Shown piece by piece: positions 36,504 to 50,894 of a stretch of DNA of 64,000 nucleotides. Source of the DNA: Auanema rhodensis (taxonomy: Eukaryota; Nematoda; Chromadorea; Rhabditida; Rhabditidae); NCBI GenBank assembly GCA_964057225.1, contig OZ059897.1:20212001-20276000 (forward strand), read 5' to 3'. The translations under genes were made by a program, and so were the position numbers. The notes below the pieces were generated by a model that was not told the origin of the DNA, searched no databases, and saw only the letters and a program-made list of their open reading frames with translations. How positions within the stretch are numbered: the first letter of the stretch is position 1; each line of letters begins with the position of its first letter.

Positions 36504-39500
36504 TAACACAGATCGACGCAGCTTAAAAATCCGCATCGAATGCACTATACTACATGGAAGAACGCTTAATACAAAAATTAGTTATGATCGTTTGAAAAAT
36601 GATGCATTAGTGTATGTTGAGTTTCCATGTACACTCAACATTGCTTCCAAAAACATTTTGACAAAAATTTTTTCGAAAAATTTCAAAATAATTTAGCAAA
36701 AAGTAGATGTTTTTAGATTCCTTTTTTCAAGGCAAAGACGATGGACAATGTTATTCAACGAAAAAATTATTTCTTCAGGGTGAAAATCTAGGATATAAGT
36801 GTGAACTTATATCAGTTGATATATCGGTGCATTTTTAAGCTAGCGCAAATCTGAGAACACAGATCGACGCAGCTTAAAAATCCGCATCGAATGCACTATA
36901 CTACATTAAGAAACGCTTAATACAAAAATTAGTTATGATCGTTTGAAAAATGATGCATTAGTGTATGTTGAGTTTCCATGTACACTCAACATTGCTTCCA
37001 AAAACATTTTGACAAAAATTTTTTCGAAAAATTTCAAAATAATTTAGCAAAAAGTAGATGTTTTTAGATTCCTTTTTTCAAGGCAAAGACGATGGACAAT
37101 GTTATTCAACGAAAAAATTAATTCTTCAGGGTGAAAATCGAGGATATAAGTGTAAACTTATATCAGTTGATATCTCGGTACATTTTTAAGCTAGCGCAAA
37201 TCTGATAACACAGATCGACGCAGCTTAAAAATCCGCATCGAATGCACTATACTACATGGAAGAACGCTTAATACAAAAATTAGTTATGATCGTTTGAAAA
37301 ATGATGCATTAGTGTATGTTGAGTTTCCATGTACACTCAACATTGCTTCCAAAAACATTTTGACAAAAATTTTTTCGAAAAATTTCAAAATAATTTAGCA
37401 AAAAGTAGATGTTTTTAGATTCCTTTTTTCAAGGCAAAGACAATGGACCATGTTATTCAACGAAAAAATTAATTCTTCAGGGTGAAAATCGAGGATATAA
37501 GTGTGAACTTATATCAGTTGATATCTCGGTACATTTTTAAGCTAGCGCAAATCTGATAACACAGATCGACGCAGCTTAAAAATCCGCATCGAATGCACTA
37601 TACTACATTAAGAAACGCTTAATACAAAAATTAGTTATGATCGTTTGAAAAATGATGCATTAGTGTATGTTGAGTTTCCATGTACACTCAACATTGCTTC
37701 CAAAAACATTTTGACAAAAATTTTTTCGAAAAATTTCAAAATAATTTAGCAAAAAGTAGATGTTTTTAGATTCCTTTTTTCAAGGCAAAGACAATGGACC
37801 ATGTTATTCAACGAAAAAATTAATTCTTCAGGGTGAAAATCGAGGATATAAGTGTAAACTTATATCATTTGATATCTCGGTGCATTTTTAAGCTAGCGCA
37901 AATCTGATAACACAGATCGACGCAGCTTAAAAATCCGCATCGAATGCACTATACTACATTAAGAAACGCTTAATACAAAAATTAGTTATGATCGTTTGAA
38001 AAATGATGCATTAGTGTATGTTGAGTTTCCATGTACACTCAACATTGCTTCCAAAAACATTTTGACAAAAATTTTTTCGAAAAATTTCAAAATAATTTAG
38101 CAAAAAGTAGATGTTTTTAGATTCCTTTTTTCAAGGCAAAGACAATGGACCATGTTATTCAACGAAAAAATTAATTCTTCAGGGTGAAAATCGAGGATAT
38201 AAGTGTGAACTTATATCAGTTGATATCTCGGTACATTTTTAAGCTAGCGCAAATCTGATAACACAGATCGACGCAGCTTAAAAATCCGCATCGAATGCAC
38301 TATACTACATTAAGAAACGCTTAATACAAAAATTAGTTATGATCGTTTGAAAAATGATGCATTAGTGTATGTTGAGTTTCCATGTACGCTCAACATTGCT
38401 TCCAAAAACATTTTGACAAAAATTTTTTCGAAAAATTTCAAAATAATTTAGCAAAAAGTAGATGTTTTTAGATTTCTTTTTTCAAGGCAAAGACGATGGA
38501 CAATGTTATTCAACGAAAAAATTAATTCTTCAGGGTGAAAATCGAGGATATAAGTGTGAACTTATATCAGTTGATATATCGGTGCATTTTTAAGCTAGCG
38601 CAAATCTGAGAACACAGATCGACGCAGCTTAAAAATCCGCATCGAATGCACTATACTACATTAAGAAACGCTTAATACAAAAATTAGTTATGATCGTTTG
38701 AAAAATGATGCATTAGTGTATGTTGAGTTTCCATGTACACTCAACATTGCTTCCAAAAACATTTTGACAAAAATTTTTTCGAAAAATTTCAAAATAATTT
38801 AGCAAAAAGTAGATGTTTTTAGATTCCTTTTTTCAAGGCAAAGACGATGGACAATGTTATTCAACGAAAAAATTAATTCTTCAGGGTGAAAATCGAGGAT
38901 ATAAGTGTAAACTTATATCAGTTGATATCTCGGTACATTTTTAAGCTAGCGCAAATCTGATAACACAGATCGACGCAGCTTAAAAATCCGCATCGAATGC
39001 ACTATACTACATGGAAGAACGCTTAATACAAAAATTAGTTATGATCGTTTGAAAAATGATGCATTAGTGTATGTTGAGTTTCCATGTACACTCAACATTG
39101 CTTCCAAAAACATTTTGACAAAAATTTTTTCGAAAAATTTCAAAATAATTTAGCAAAAAGTAGATGTTTTTAGATTCCTTTTTTCAAGGCAAAGACGATG
39201 GACAATGTTATTCAACGAGAAAATTATTTCTTCAGGGTGAAAATCGAGGATATAAGTGTGAACTTATATCAGTTGATATATCGGTGCATTTTTAAGCTAG
39301 CGCAAATCTGATAACACAGATCGACGCAGCTTAAAAATCCGCATCGAATGCACTATACTACATTAAGAAACGCTTAATACAAAAATTAGTTATGATCGTT
39401 TGAAAAATGATGCATTAGTGTATGTTGAGTTTCCATGTACACTCAACATTGCTTCCAAAAACATTTTGACAAAAATTTTTTCGAAAAATTTCAAAATAAT

Positions 39501-40715
39501 TTAGCAAAAAGTAGATGTTTTTAGATACCTTTTTTCAAGGCAAAGACGATGAACAATGTTATTCAACGAAAAAATTAATTCTTCAGGGTGAAAATCGAGG
39601 ATATAAGTGTAAACTTATATCAGTTGATATCTCGGTGCATTTTTAAGCTAGCGCAAATCTGATAACACAGATCGACGCAGCTTAAAAATCCGCATCGAAT
39701 GCACTATACTACATTGAGAAACGCTTAATACAAAAATTAGTTATGATCGTTTGAAAAATGATGCATTAGTGTATGTTGAGTTTCCATGTACACTCAACAT
39801 TGCTTCCAAAAACATTTTGACAAAAATTTTTTCGAAAAATTTCAAAATAATTTAGCAAAAAGTAGATGTTTTTAGATTCCTTTTTTCAAGGCAAAGACGA
39901 TGGACAATGTTATTCAACGAAAAAATTATTTCTTCAGGGTGAAAATCGAGGATATAAGTGTGAACTTATATCAGTTGATATCTCGGTGCATTTTTAAGCT
40001 AGCGCAAATCTGATAACACAGATCGACGCAGCTTAAAAATCCGCATCGAATGCACTATACTACATGGAAGAACGCTTAATACAAAAATTAGTTATGATCG
40101 TTTGAAAAATGATGCATTAGTGTATGTTGAGTTTCCATGTACACTCAACATTGCTTCCAAAAACATTTTGACAAAAATTTTTTCGAAAAATTTCAAAATA
40201 ATTTAGCAAAAAGTAGATGTTTTTAGATTCCTTTTTTCAAGGCAAAGACGATGGACAATGTTATTCAACGAAAAAATTATTTCTTCAGGGTGAAAATCGA
40301 GGATATAAGTGTGAACTTATATCAGTTGATATATCGGTGCATTTTTAAGCTAGCGCAAATCTGAGAACACAGATCGACGCAGCTTAAAAATCCGCATCGA
40401 ATGCACTATACTACATTAAGAAACGCTTAATACAAAAATTAGTTATGATCGTTTGAAAAATGATGCATTAGTGTATGTTGAGTTTCCATGTACACTCAAC
40501 ATTGCTTCCAAAAACATTTTGACAAAAATTTTTTCGAAAAATTTCAAAATAATTTAGCAAAAAGTAGATGTTTTTAGATTCCTTTTTTCAAGGCAAAGAC
40601 GATGGACAATGTTATTCAACGAAAAAATTAATTCTTCAGGGTGAAAATCGAGGATATAAGTGTAAACTTATATCAGTTGATATCTCGGTACATTTTTAAG
40701 CTAGCGCAAATCTGA
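36504..40715 (+). repeat. First cluster of CTGAGAAC junctions
   Basis: At 36855, 38610 and 40365 the monomer's first base is G instead of T, giving CTGAGAAC at the junction. The preceding monomer always has a320/g326. The following one always has the TAAGA head with a231, a267, a300, c320 and a326. The same two-monomer unit recurs at 44577, 58968 and 60372. The three here are spaced exactly five monomers apart. Confidence 0.85.
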
Positions 40716-43700
40716 TAACACAGATCGACGCAGCTTAAAAATCCGCATCGAATGCACTATACTACATGGAAGAACGCTTAATACAAAAATTAGTTATGAT
40801 CGTTTGAAAAATGATGCATTAGTGTATGTTGAGTTTCCATGTACACTCAACATTGCTTCCAAAAACATTTTGACAAAAATTTTTTCGAAAAATTTCAGAA
40901 TAATTTAGCAAAAAGTAGATGTTTTTAGATTCCTTTTTTCAAGGCAAAGACGATAAACAATGTTATTCAACGAAAAAATTAATTCTTCAGGGTGAAAATC
41001 GAGGATATAAGTGTAAACTTATATCAGTTGATATCTCGGTGCATTTTTAAGCTAGCGCAAATCTGATAACACAGATCGACGCAGCTTAAAAATCCGCATC
41101 GAATGCACTATACTACATTGAGAAACGCTTAATACAAAAATTAGTTATGATCGTTTGAAAAATGATGCATTAGTGTATGTTGAGTTTCCATGTACACTCA
41201 ACATTGCTTCCAAAAACATTTTGACAAAAATTTTTTCGAAAAATTTCAAAATAATTTAGCAAAAAGTAGATGTTTTTAGATTCCTTTTTTCAAGGCAAAG
41301 ACGATAAACAATGTTATTCAACGAAAAAATTAATTCTTCAGGGTGAAAATCGAGGATATAAGTGTAAACTTATATCAGTTGATATCTCGGTGCATTTTTA
41401 AGCTAGCGCAAATCTGATAACACAGATCGACGCAGCTTAAAAATCCGCATCGAATGCACTATACTACATGGAAGAACGCTTAATACAAAAATTAGTTATG
41501 ATCGTTTGAAAAATGATGCATTAGTGTATGTTGAGTTTCCATGTACACTCAACATTGCTTCCAAAAACATTTTGACAAAAATTTTTTCGAAAAATTTCAA
41601 AATAATTTAGCAAAAAGTAGATGTTTTTAGATACCTTTTTTCAAGGCAAAGACGATGAACAATGTTATTCAACGAAAAAATTAATTCTTCAGGGTGAAAA
41701 TCGAGGATATAAGTGTAAACTTATATCAGTTGATATCTCGGTGCATTTTTAAGCTAGCGCAAATCTGATAACACAGATCGACGCAGCTTAAAAATCCGCA
41801 TCGAATGCACTATACTACATTGAGAAACGCTTAATACAAAAATTAGTTATGATCGTTTGAAAAATGATGCATTAGTGTATGTTGAGTTTCCATGTACACT
41901 CAACATTGCTTCCAAAAACATTTTGACAAAAATTTTTTCGAAAAATTTCAAAATAATTTAGCAAAAAGTAGATGTTTTTAGATTCCTTTTTTCAAGGCAA
42001 AGACGATGGACAATGTTATTCAACGAAAACATTATTTCTTCAGGGTGAAAATCGAGGATATAAGTGTGAACTTATATCAGTTGATATCTCGGTGCATTTT
42101 TAAGCTAGCGCAAATCTGATAACACAGATCGACGCAGCTTAAAAATCCGCATCGAATGCACTATACTACAATGAGAAACGCTTAATACAAAAATTAGTTA
42201 TGATCGTTTGAAAAATGATGCATTAGTGTATGTTGAGTTTCCATGTACACTCAACATTGCTTCCAAAAACATTTTGACAAAAATTTTTTCGAAAAATTTC
42301 AAAATAATTTAGCAAAAAGTAGATGTTTTTGGATTCCTTTTTTCAAGGCAAAGACAATGGACCATGTTATTCAACGAAAAAATTAATTCTTCAGGGTGAA
42401 AATCGAGGATATAAGTGTGAACTTATATCAGTTGATATCTCGGTGCATTTTTAAGCTAGCGCAAATCTGATAACACAGATCGACGCAGCTTAAAAATCCG
42501 CATCGAATGCACTATACTACATTAAGAAACGCTTAATACAAAAATTAGTTATGATCGTTTGAGAAATGATGCATTAGTGTATGTTGAGTTTCCATGTACA
42601 CTCAACATTGCTTCCAAAAACATTTTGACAAAAATTTTTTCGAAAAATTTCAGAATAATTTAGCAAAAAGTAGATGTTTTTAGATTCCTTTTTTCAAGGC
42701 GAAGACGATGGACAATGTTATTCAACGAAAAAATTAATTCTTCAGGGTGAAAATCGAGGATATAAGTGTGAACTTATATCAGTTGATATCTCGGTACATT
42801 TTTAAGCTAGCGCAAATCTGATAACACAGATCGACGCAGCTTAAAAATCCGCATCGAATGCACTATACTATATGGAAGAACGCTTAATACAAAAATTAGT
42901 TATGATCGTTTGAAAAATGATGCATTAGTGTATGTTGAGTTTCCATGTACACTCAACATTGCTTCCAAAAACATTTTGACAAAAATTTTTTCGAAAAATT
43001 TCAAAATAATTTAGCAAAAAGTAGATGTTTTTAGACTCCTTTTTTCAAGGCAAAGACGATGGACAATGTTATTCAACGAAAAAATTATTTCTTCAGGGTG
43101 AAAATCGAGGATATAAGTGTGAACTTATATCAGTTGATATATCGGTGCATTTTTAAGCTAGCGCAAATCTGATAACACAGATCGACGCAGCTTAAAAATC
43201 CGCATCGAATGCACTATACTACATTAAGAAACGCTTAATACAAAAATTAGTTATGATCGTTTGAAAAATGATGCATTAGTGTATGTTGAGTTTCCATGTA
43301 CACTCAACATTGCTTCCAAAAACATTTTGACAAAACTTTTTTCGAAAAATTTCAAAATAATTTAGCAAAAAGTAGATGTTTTTAGATTCCTTTTTTCAAG
43401 GCAAAGACGATGGACAATGTTATTCAACGAAAAAATTAATTCTTCAGGGTGAAAATCGAGGATATAAGTGTGAACTTATATCAGTTGATATCTCGGTACA
43501 TTTTTAAGCTAGCGCAAATCTGATAACACAGATCGACGCAGCTTAAAAATCCGCATCGAATGCACTATACTACATGGAAGAACGCTTAATACAAAAATTA
43601 GTTATGATCGTTTGAAAAATGATGCATTAGTGTATGTTGAGTTTCCATGTACACTCAACATTGCTTCCAAAAACATTTTGACAAAAATTTTTTCGAAAAA

Positions 43701-45980
43701 TTTCAAAATAATTTAGCAAAAAGTAGATGTTTTTAGATTCCTTTTTTCAAGGCAAAGACAATGGACCATGTTATTCAACGAAAAAATTAATTCTTCAGGG
43801 TGAAAATCGAGGATATAAGTGTAAACTTATATCATTTGATATCTCGGTGCATTTTTAAGCTAGCGCAAATCTGATAACACAGATCGACGCAGCTTAAAAA
43901 TCCGCATCAAATGCACTATACTACATTAAGAAACGCTTAATACAAAAAGTAGTTATGATCGTTTGAAAAATGATGCATTAGTGTATGTTGAGTTTCCATG
44001 TACACTCAACATTGCTTCCAAAAACATTTTGACAAAAATTTTTTCGAAAAATTTCAAAATAATTTAGCAAAAAGTAGATGTTTTTAGATTCCTTTTTTTA
44101 AGGCGAAGACGATGGACAATGTTATTCAACGAAAAAATTAATTCTTCAGGGTGAAAATCGAGGATATAAGTGTGAACTTATATCAGTTGATATCTCGGTA
44201 CATTTTTAAGCTAGCGCAAATCTGATAACACAGATCGACGCAGCTTAAAAATCCGCATCGAATGCACTATACTACATGGAAGAACGCTTAATACAAAAAT
44301 TAGTTATGATCGTTTGAAAAATGATGCATTAGTGTATGTTGAGTTTCCATGTACACTCAACATTGCTTCCAAAAACATTTTGACAAAAATGTTTTCGAAA
44401 AATTTCAAAATAATTTAGCAAAAAGTAGATGTTTTTAGATTCCTTTTTTCAAGGCAAAGACAATGGACCATGTTATTCAACGAAAAAATTAATTCTTCAG
44501 GGTGAAAATCGAGGATATAAGTGTAAACTTATATCATTTGATATCTCGGTGCATTTTTAAGCTAGCGCAAATCTGATAACACAGATCGACGCAGCTTAAA
44601 AATCCGCATCGAATGCACTATACTACATGGAAGAACGCTTAATACAAAAATTAGTTATGATCGTTTGAAAAATGATGCATTAGTGTATGTTGAGTTTCCA
44701 TGTACACTCAACATTGCTTCCAAAAACATTTTGACAAAAATTTTTTCGAAAAATTTCAAAATAATTTAGCAAAAAGTAGATGTTTTTAGATTCCTTTTTT
44801 CAAGGCAAAGACGATGGACAATGTTATTCAACGAAAAAATTATTTCTTCAGGGTGAAAATCGAGGATATAAGTGTGAACTTATATCAGTTGATATATCGG
44901 TGCATTTTTAAGCTAGCGCAAATCTGAGAACACAGATCGACGCAGCTTAAAAATCCGCATCGAATGCACTATACTACATTAAGAAACGCTTAATACAAAA
45001 ATTAGTTATGATCGTTTGAAAAATGATGCATTAGTGTATGTTGAGTTTCCATGTACACTCAACATTGCTTCCAAAAACATTTTGACAAAAATTTTTTCGA
45101 AAAATTTCAAAATAATTTAGCAAAAAGTAGATGTTTTTAGATTCCTTTTTTCAAGGCAAAGACGATGGACAATGTTATTCAACGAAAAAATTAATTCTTC
45201 AGGGTGAAAATCGAGGATATAAGTGTAAACTTATATCAGTTGATATCTCGGTACATTTTTAAGCTAGCGCAAATCTGATAACACAGATCGACGCAGCTTA
45301 AAAATCCGCATCGAATGCACTATACTACATGGAAGAACGCTTAATACAAAAATTAGTTATGATCGTTTGAAAAATGATGCATTAGTGTATGTTGAGTTTC
45401 CATGTACACTCAACATTGCTTCCAAAAACATTTTGACAAAAATTTTTTCGAAAAATTTCAAAATAATTTAGCAAAAAGTAGATGTTTTTAGATTCCTTTT
45501 TTCAAGGCAAAGACGATAAACAATGTAATTCAACGAAAAAATTAATTCTTCAGGGTGAAAATCGAGGATATAAGTGTAAACTTATATCAGTTGATATCTC
45601 GGTGCATTTTTAAGCTAGCGCAAATCTGATAACACAGATCGACGCAGCTTAAAAATCCGCATCGAATGCACTATACTACATTGAGAAACGCTTAATACAC
45701 AAATTAGTTATGATTGTTTGAAAAATGATGCATTAGTGTATGTTGAGTTTCCATGTACACTCAACATTGCTTCCAAAAACATTTTGACAAAAATTTTTTC
45801 GAAAAATTTCAAAATAATTTAGCAAAAAGTAGATGTTTTTAGATTCCTTTTTTCAAGGCAAAGACAATGGACCATGTTATTCAACGAAAAAATTAATTCT
45901 TCAGGGTGAAAATCGAGGATATAAGTGTAAACTTATATCATTTGATATCTCGGTGCATTTTTAAGCTAGCGCAAATCTGA

Positions 45981-46331
45981 TAACACCGATCGACGCAGCT
46001 TAAAAATCCGCATCGAATGCACTATACTACATTAAGAAACGCTTAATACAAAAATTAGTTATGATCGTTTGAAAAATGATGCATTAGTGTATGTTGAGTT
46101 TCCATGTACACTCAACATTGCTTCCAAAAACATTTTGACAAAAATTTTTTCGAAAAATTTCAAAATAATTCAGCAAAAAGTAGATGTTTTTAGATTCCTT
46201 TTTTCAAGGCGAAGACGATGGACAATGTTATTCAACGAAAAAATTAATTCTTCAGGGTGAAAATCGAGGATATAAGTGTGAACTTATATCAGTTGATATC
46301 TCGGTACATTTTTAAGCTAGCGCAAATCTGA
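45981..46331 (+). repeat. c7/c191 monomer, copy 1, with 63-codon TTG frame
   Basis: Offset 7 is C, creating the PvuI-type site CGATCG, and offset 191 is C (CAG in place of TAG). The open frame runs from TTG at 46069 to TGA at 46258-46260, 63 residues, lysine-, phenylalanine- and isoleucine-rich with a short RRRRW stretch from g231 and neighbours. It has no ATG start, ribosome-site logic does not apply to a eukaryotic satellite, and no domain is visible. The identical monomer recurs at 50895, 55458 and 61776, which reflects DNA duplication rather than protein conservation. Confidence 0.88.
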
Positions 46332-46682
46332 TAACACAGATCGACGCAGCTTAAAAATCCGCATCGAATGCACTATACTACATGGAAGAACGCTTAATAC
46401 AAAAATTAGTTATGATCGTTTGAAAAATGATGCATTAGTGTATGTTGAGTTTCCATGTACACTCAACATTGCTTCCAAAAACATTTTGACAAAAATTTTT
46501 TCGAAAAATTTCAAAATAATTTAGCAAAAAGTAGATGTTTTTAGATTCCTTTTTTCAAGGCAAAGACAATGGACCATGTTATTCATCGAAAAAATTAATT
46601 CTTCAGGGTGAAAATCGAGGATATAAGTGTAAACTTATATCATTTGATATCTCGGTGCATTTTTAAGCTAGCGCAAATCTGA

Positions 46683-48437
46683 TAACACAGATCGACGCAG
46701 CTTAAAAATCCGCATCGAATGCACTATACTACATTAAGAAACGCTTAATACAAAAATTAGTTATGATCGTTTGAAAAATGATGCATTAGTGTATGTTGAG
46801 TTTCCATGTACACTCAACATTGCTTCCAAAAACATTTTGACAAAAATTTTTTCGAAAAATTTCAAAATAATTTAGCAAAAAGTAGATGTTTTTAGATTCC
46901 TTTTTTCAAGGCAAAGACAATGGACCATGTTATTCAACGAAAAAATTAATTCTTCAGGGTGAAAATCGAGGATATAAGTGTGAACTTATATCAGTTGATA
47001 TCTCGGTGCATTTTTAAGCTAGCGCAAATCTGATAACACAGATCGACGCAGCTTAAAAATCCGCATCGAATGCACTATACTACATTAAGAAACGCTTAGT
47101 ACAAAAATTAGTTATGATCGTTTGAAAAATGATGCATTAGTGTATGTTGAGTTTCCATGTACACTCAACATTGCTTCCAAAAACATTTTGACAAAAATTT
47201 TTTCGAAAAATTTCAAAATAATTTAGCAAAAAGTAGATGTTTTTAGATTCCTTTTTTCAAGGCAAAGACGATGGACAATGTTATTCAACGAAAAAATTAA
47301 TTCTTCAGGGTGAAAATCGAGGATATAAGTGTAAACTTATATCAGTTGATATCTCGGTACATTTTTAAGCTAGCGCAAATCTGATAACACAGATCGACGC
47401 AGCTTAAAAATCCGCATCGAATGCACTATACTACATGGAAGAACGCTTAATACAAAAATTAGTTATGATCGTTTGAAAAATGATGCATTAGTGTATGTTG
47501 AGTTTCCATGTACACTCAACATTGCTTCCAAAAACATTTTGACAAAAATTTTTTCGAAAAATTTCAAAATAATTTAGCAAAAAGTAGATGTTTTTAGATT
47601 CCTTTTTTCAAGGCAAAGACGATGGACAATGTTATTTAACGAAAAAATTAATTCTTCAGGGTGAAAATCGAGGATAAAAGTGTAAACTTATATCAGTTGA
47701 TATCTCGGTGCATTTTTAAGCTAGCGCAAATCTGATAACACAGATCGACGCAGCTTAAAAATCCGCATCGAATGCACTATACTACATTGAGAAACGCTTA
47801 ATACAAAAATTAGTTATGATCGTTTGAAAAATGATGCATTAGTGTATGTTGAGTTTCCATGTACACTCAACATTGCTTCCAAAAACATTTTGACAAAAAT
47901 TTTTTCGAAAAATTTCAAAATAATTTAGCAAAAAGTAGATGTTTTTAGATTCCTTTTTTCAAGGCAAAGACGATAAACAATGTAATTCAACGAAAAAATT
48001 AATTCTTCAGGGTGAAAATCGAGGATATAAGTGTAAACTTATATCAGTTGATATCTCGGTGCATTTTTAAGCTAGCGCAAATCTGATAACACAGATCGAC
48101 GCAGCTTAAAAATCCGCATCGAATGCACTATACTACATTGAGAAACGCTTAATACACAAATTAGTTATGATTGTTTGAAAAATGATGCATTAGTGTATGT
48201 TGAGTTTCCATGTACACTCAACATTGCTTCCAAAAACATTTTGACAAAAATTTTTTCGAAAAATTTCAAAATAATTTAGCAAAAAGTAGATGTTTTTAGA
48301 TTCCTTTTTTCAAGGCAAAGACAATGGACCATGTTATTCAACGAAAAAATTAATTCTTCAGGGTGAAAATCGAGGATATAAGTGTAAACTTATATCATTT
48401 GATATCTCGGTGCATTTTTAAGCTAGCGCAAATCTGA
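46683..48437 (+). repeat. Duplicated block E, copy 1 (5 monomers)
   Basis: The order is TAAGA with a237/c244/g300; g66 with a300/a326; GGAAG with t253/a293; TGAGA with a240/a241/a249; and c71/t86 with a237/c244/t312. It matches 49140..50894 at a lag of seven monomers (2457 bp). Confidence 0.85.
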
Positions 48438-49139
48438 TAACACAGATCGACGCAGCTTAAAAATCCGCATCGAATGCACTATACTACATTGAGAAACGCT
48501 TAATACAAAAATTAGTTATGATCGTTTGAAAAATGATGCATTAGTGTATGTTGAGTTTCCATGTACACTCAACATTGCTTCCAAAAACATTTTGACAAAA
48601 ATTTTTTCGAAAAATTTCAAAATAATTTAGCAAAAAGTAGATGTTTTTAAATTCCTTTTTTCAAGGCAAAGACGATAAACAATGTAATTCAACGAAAAAA
48701 TTAATTCTTCAGGGTGAAAATCGAGGATATAAGTGTAAACTTATATCAGTTGATATCTCGGTGCATTTTTAAGCTAGCGCAAATCTGATAACACAGATCG
48801 ACGCAGCTTAAAAATCCGCATCGAATGCACTATACTACATTGAGAAACGCTTAATACACAAATTAGTTATGATTGTTTGAAAAATGATGCATTAGTGTAT
48901 GTTGAGTTTCCATGTACACTCAACATTGCTTCCAAAAACATTTTGACAAAAATTTTTTCGAAAAATTTCAAAATAATTTAGCAAAAAGTAGATGTTTTTA
49001 GATTCCTTTTTTCAAGGCAAAGACAATGGACCATGTTATTCAACGAAAAAATTAATTCTTCAGGGTGAAAATCGAGGATATAAGTGTAAACTTATATCAT
49101 TTGATATCTCGGTGCATTTTTAAGCTAGCGCAAATCTGA
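47736..49139 (+). repeat. Two-monomer tandem duplication
   Basis: The pair at 47736 (a240/a241/a249) and 48087 (c71/t86) is followed directly by the same pair at 48438 and 48789. The third unit has a private a213 (TTTTTAAATTCC). This accounts for the difference between the seven-monomer lag of block E and a simple five-unit repeat. Confidence 0.85.
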
Positions 49140-50894
49140 TAACACAGATCGACGCAGCTTAAAAATCCGCATCGAATGCACTATACTACATTAAGAAACG
49201 CTTAATACAAAAATTAGTTATGATCGTTTGAAAAATGATGCATTAGTGTATGTTGAGTTTCCATGTACACTCAACATTGCTTCCAAAAACATTTTGACAA
49301 AAATTTTTTCGAAAAATTTCAAAATAATTTAGCAAAAAGTAGATGTTTTTAGATTCCTTTTTTCAAGGCAAAGACAATGGACCATGTTATTCAACGAAAA
49401 AATTAATTCTTCAGGGTGAAAATCGAGGATATAAGTGTGAACTTATATCAGTTGATATCTCGGTGCATTTTTAAGCTAGCGCAAATCTGATAACACAGAT
49501 CGACGCAGCTTAAAAATCCGCATCGAATGCACTATACTACATTAAGAAACGCTTAGTACAAAAATTAGTTATGATCGTTTGAAAAATGATGCATTAGTGT
49601 ATGTTGAGTTTCCATGTACACTCAACATTGCTTCCAAAAACATTTTGACAAAAATTTTTTCGAAAAATTTCAAAATAATTTAGCAAAAAGTAGATGTTTT
49701 TAGATTCCTTTTTTCAAGGCAAAGACGATGGACAATGTTATTCAACGAAAAAATTAATTCTTCAGGGTGAAAATCGAGGATATAAGTGTAAACTTATATC
49801 AGTTGATATCTCGGTACATTTTTAAGCTAGCGCAAATCTGATAACACAGATCGACGCAGCTTAAAAATCCGCATCGAATGCACTATACTACATGGAAGAA
49901 CGCTTAATACAAAAATTAGTTATGATCGTTTGAAAAATGATGCATTAGTGTATGTTGAGTTTCCATGTACACTCAACATTGCTTCCAAAAACATTTTGAC
50001 AAAAATTTTTTCGAAAAATTTCAAAATAATTTAGCAAAAAGTAGATGTTTTTAGATTCCTTTTTTCAAGGCAAAGACGATGGACAATGTTATTTAACGAA
50101 AAAATTAATTCTTCAGGGTGAAAATCGAGGATAAAAGTGTAAACTTATATCAGTTGATATCTCGGTGCATTTTTAAGCTAGCGCAAATCTGATAACACAG
50201 ATCGACGCAGCTTAAAAATCCGCATCGAATGCACTATACTACATTGAGAAACGCTTAATACAAAAATTAGTTATGATCGTTTGAAAAATGATGCATTAGT
50301 GTATGTTGAGTTTCCATGTACACTCAACATTGCTTCCAAAAACATTTTGACAAAAATTTTTTCGAAAAATTTCAAAATAATTTAGCAAAAAGTAGATGTT
50401 TTTAGATTCCTTTTTTCAAGGCAAAGACGATAAACAATGTAATTCAACGAAAAAATTAATTCTTCAGGGTGAAAATCGAGGATATAAGTGTAAACTTATA
50501 TCAGTTGATATCTCGGTGCATTTTTAAGCTAGCGCAAATCTGATAACACAGATCGACGCAGCTTAAAAATCCGCATCGAATGCACTATACTACATTGAGA
50601 AACGCTTAATACACAAATTAGTTATGATTGTTTGAAAAATGATGCATTAGTATATGTTGAGTTTCCATGTACACTCAACATTGCTTCCAAAAACATTTTG
50701 ACAAAAATTTTTTCGAAAAATTTCAAAATAATTTAGCAAAAAGTAGATGTTTTTAGATTCCTTTTTTCAAGGCAAAGACAATGGACCATGTTATTCAACG
50801 AAAAAATTAATTCTTCAGGGTGAAAATCGAGGATATAAGTGTAAACTTATATCATTTGATATCTCGGTGCATTTTTAAGCTAGCGCAAATCTGA
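49140..50894 (+). repeat. Duplicated block E, copy 2 (5 monomers)
   Basis: This is the partner of 46683..48437. Its last monomer (50544) also has a109 (TTAGTATATG), a marker inherited by 53352 and 55107 but absent from the earlier c71/t86 monomers, which dates it as a later change. Confidence 0.85.

Larger units (their letters stand above)
20710..40715 (+). repeat. Middle zone of the array (monomers 60-116)
   Basis: This zone mixes the a237/c244 family, the t253/a293/a300 family and the ATAATTC/GGGTATATATG family with left-zone types. Rare shared markers include g183 (TTCAGAATAA at 22464, 25623, 29133 and 33696), a216 (AGATACC at 22815, 28080 and 39312) and g130/g182/a236 together (24570 and 27729). 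Duplications of 3, 4 and 9-10 monomers are described separately. From 36504 to the right edge, monomers with a first base G (CTGAGAAC) appear. Confidence 0.8.

Noticed and set aside
46069-46260. 63-residue open reading frame, repeated at 50983, 55546 and 61864
   Set aside because: It starts at TTG, lies wholly within a satellite monomer, exists only where TAG became CAG, and is identical only because the monomers are duplicated. No domain or start context supports a protein.
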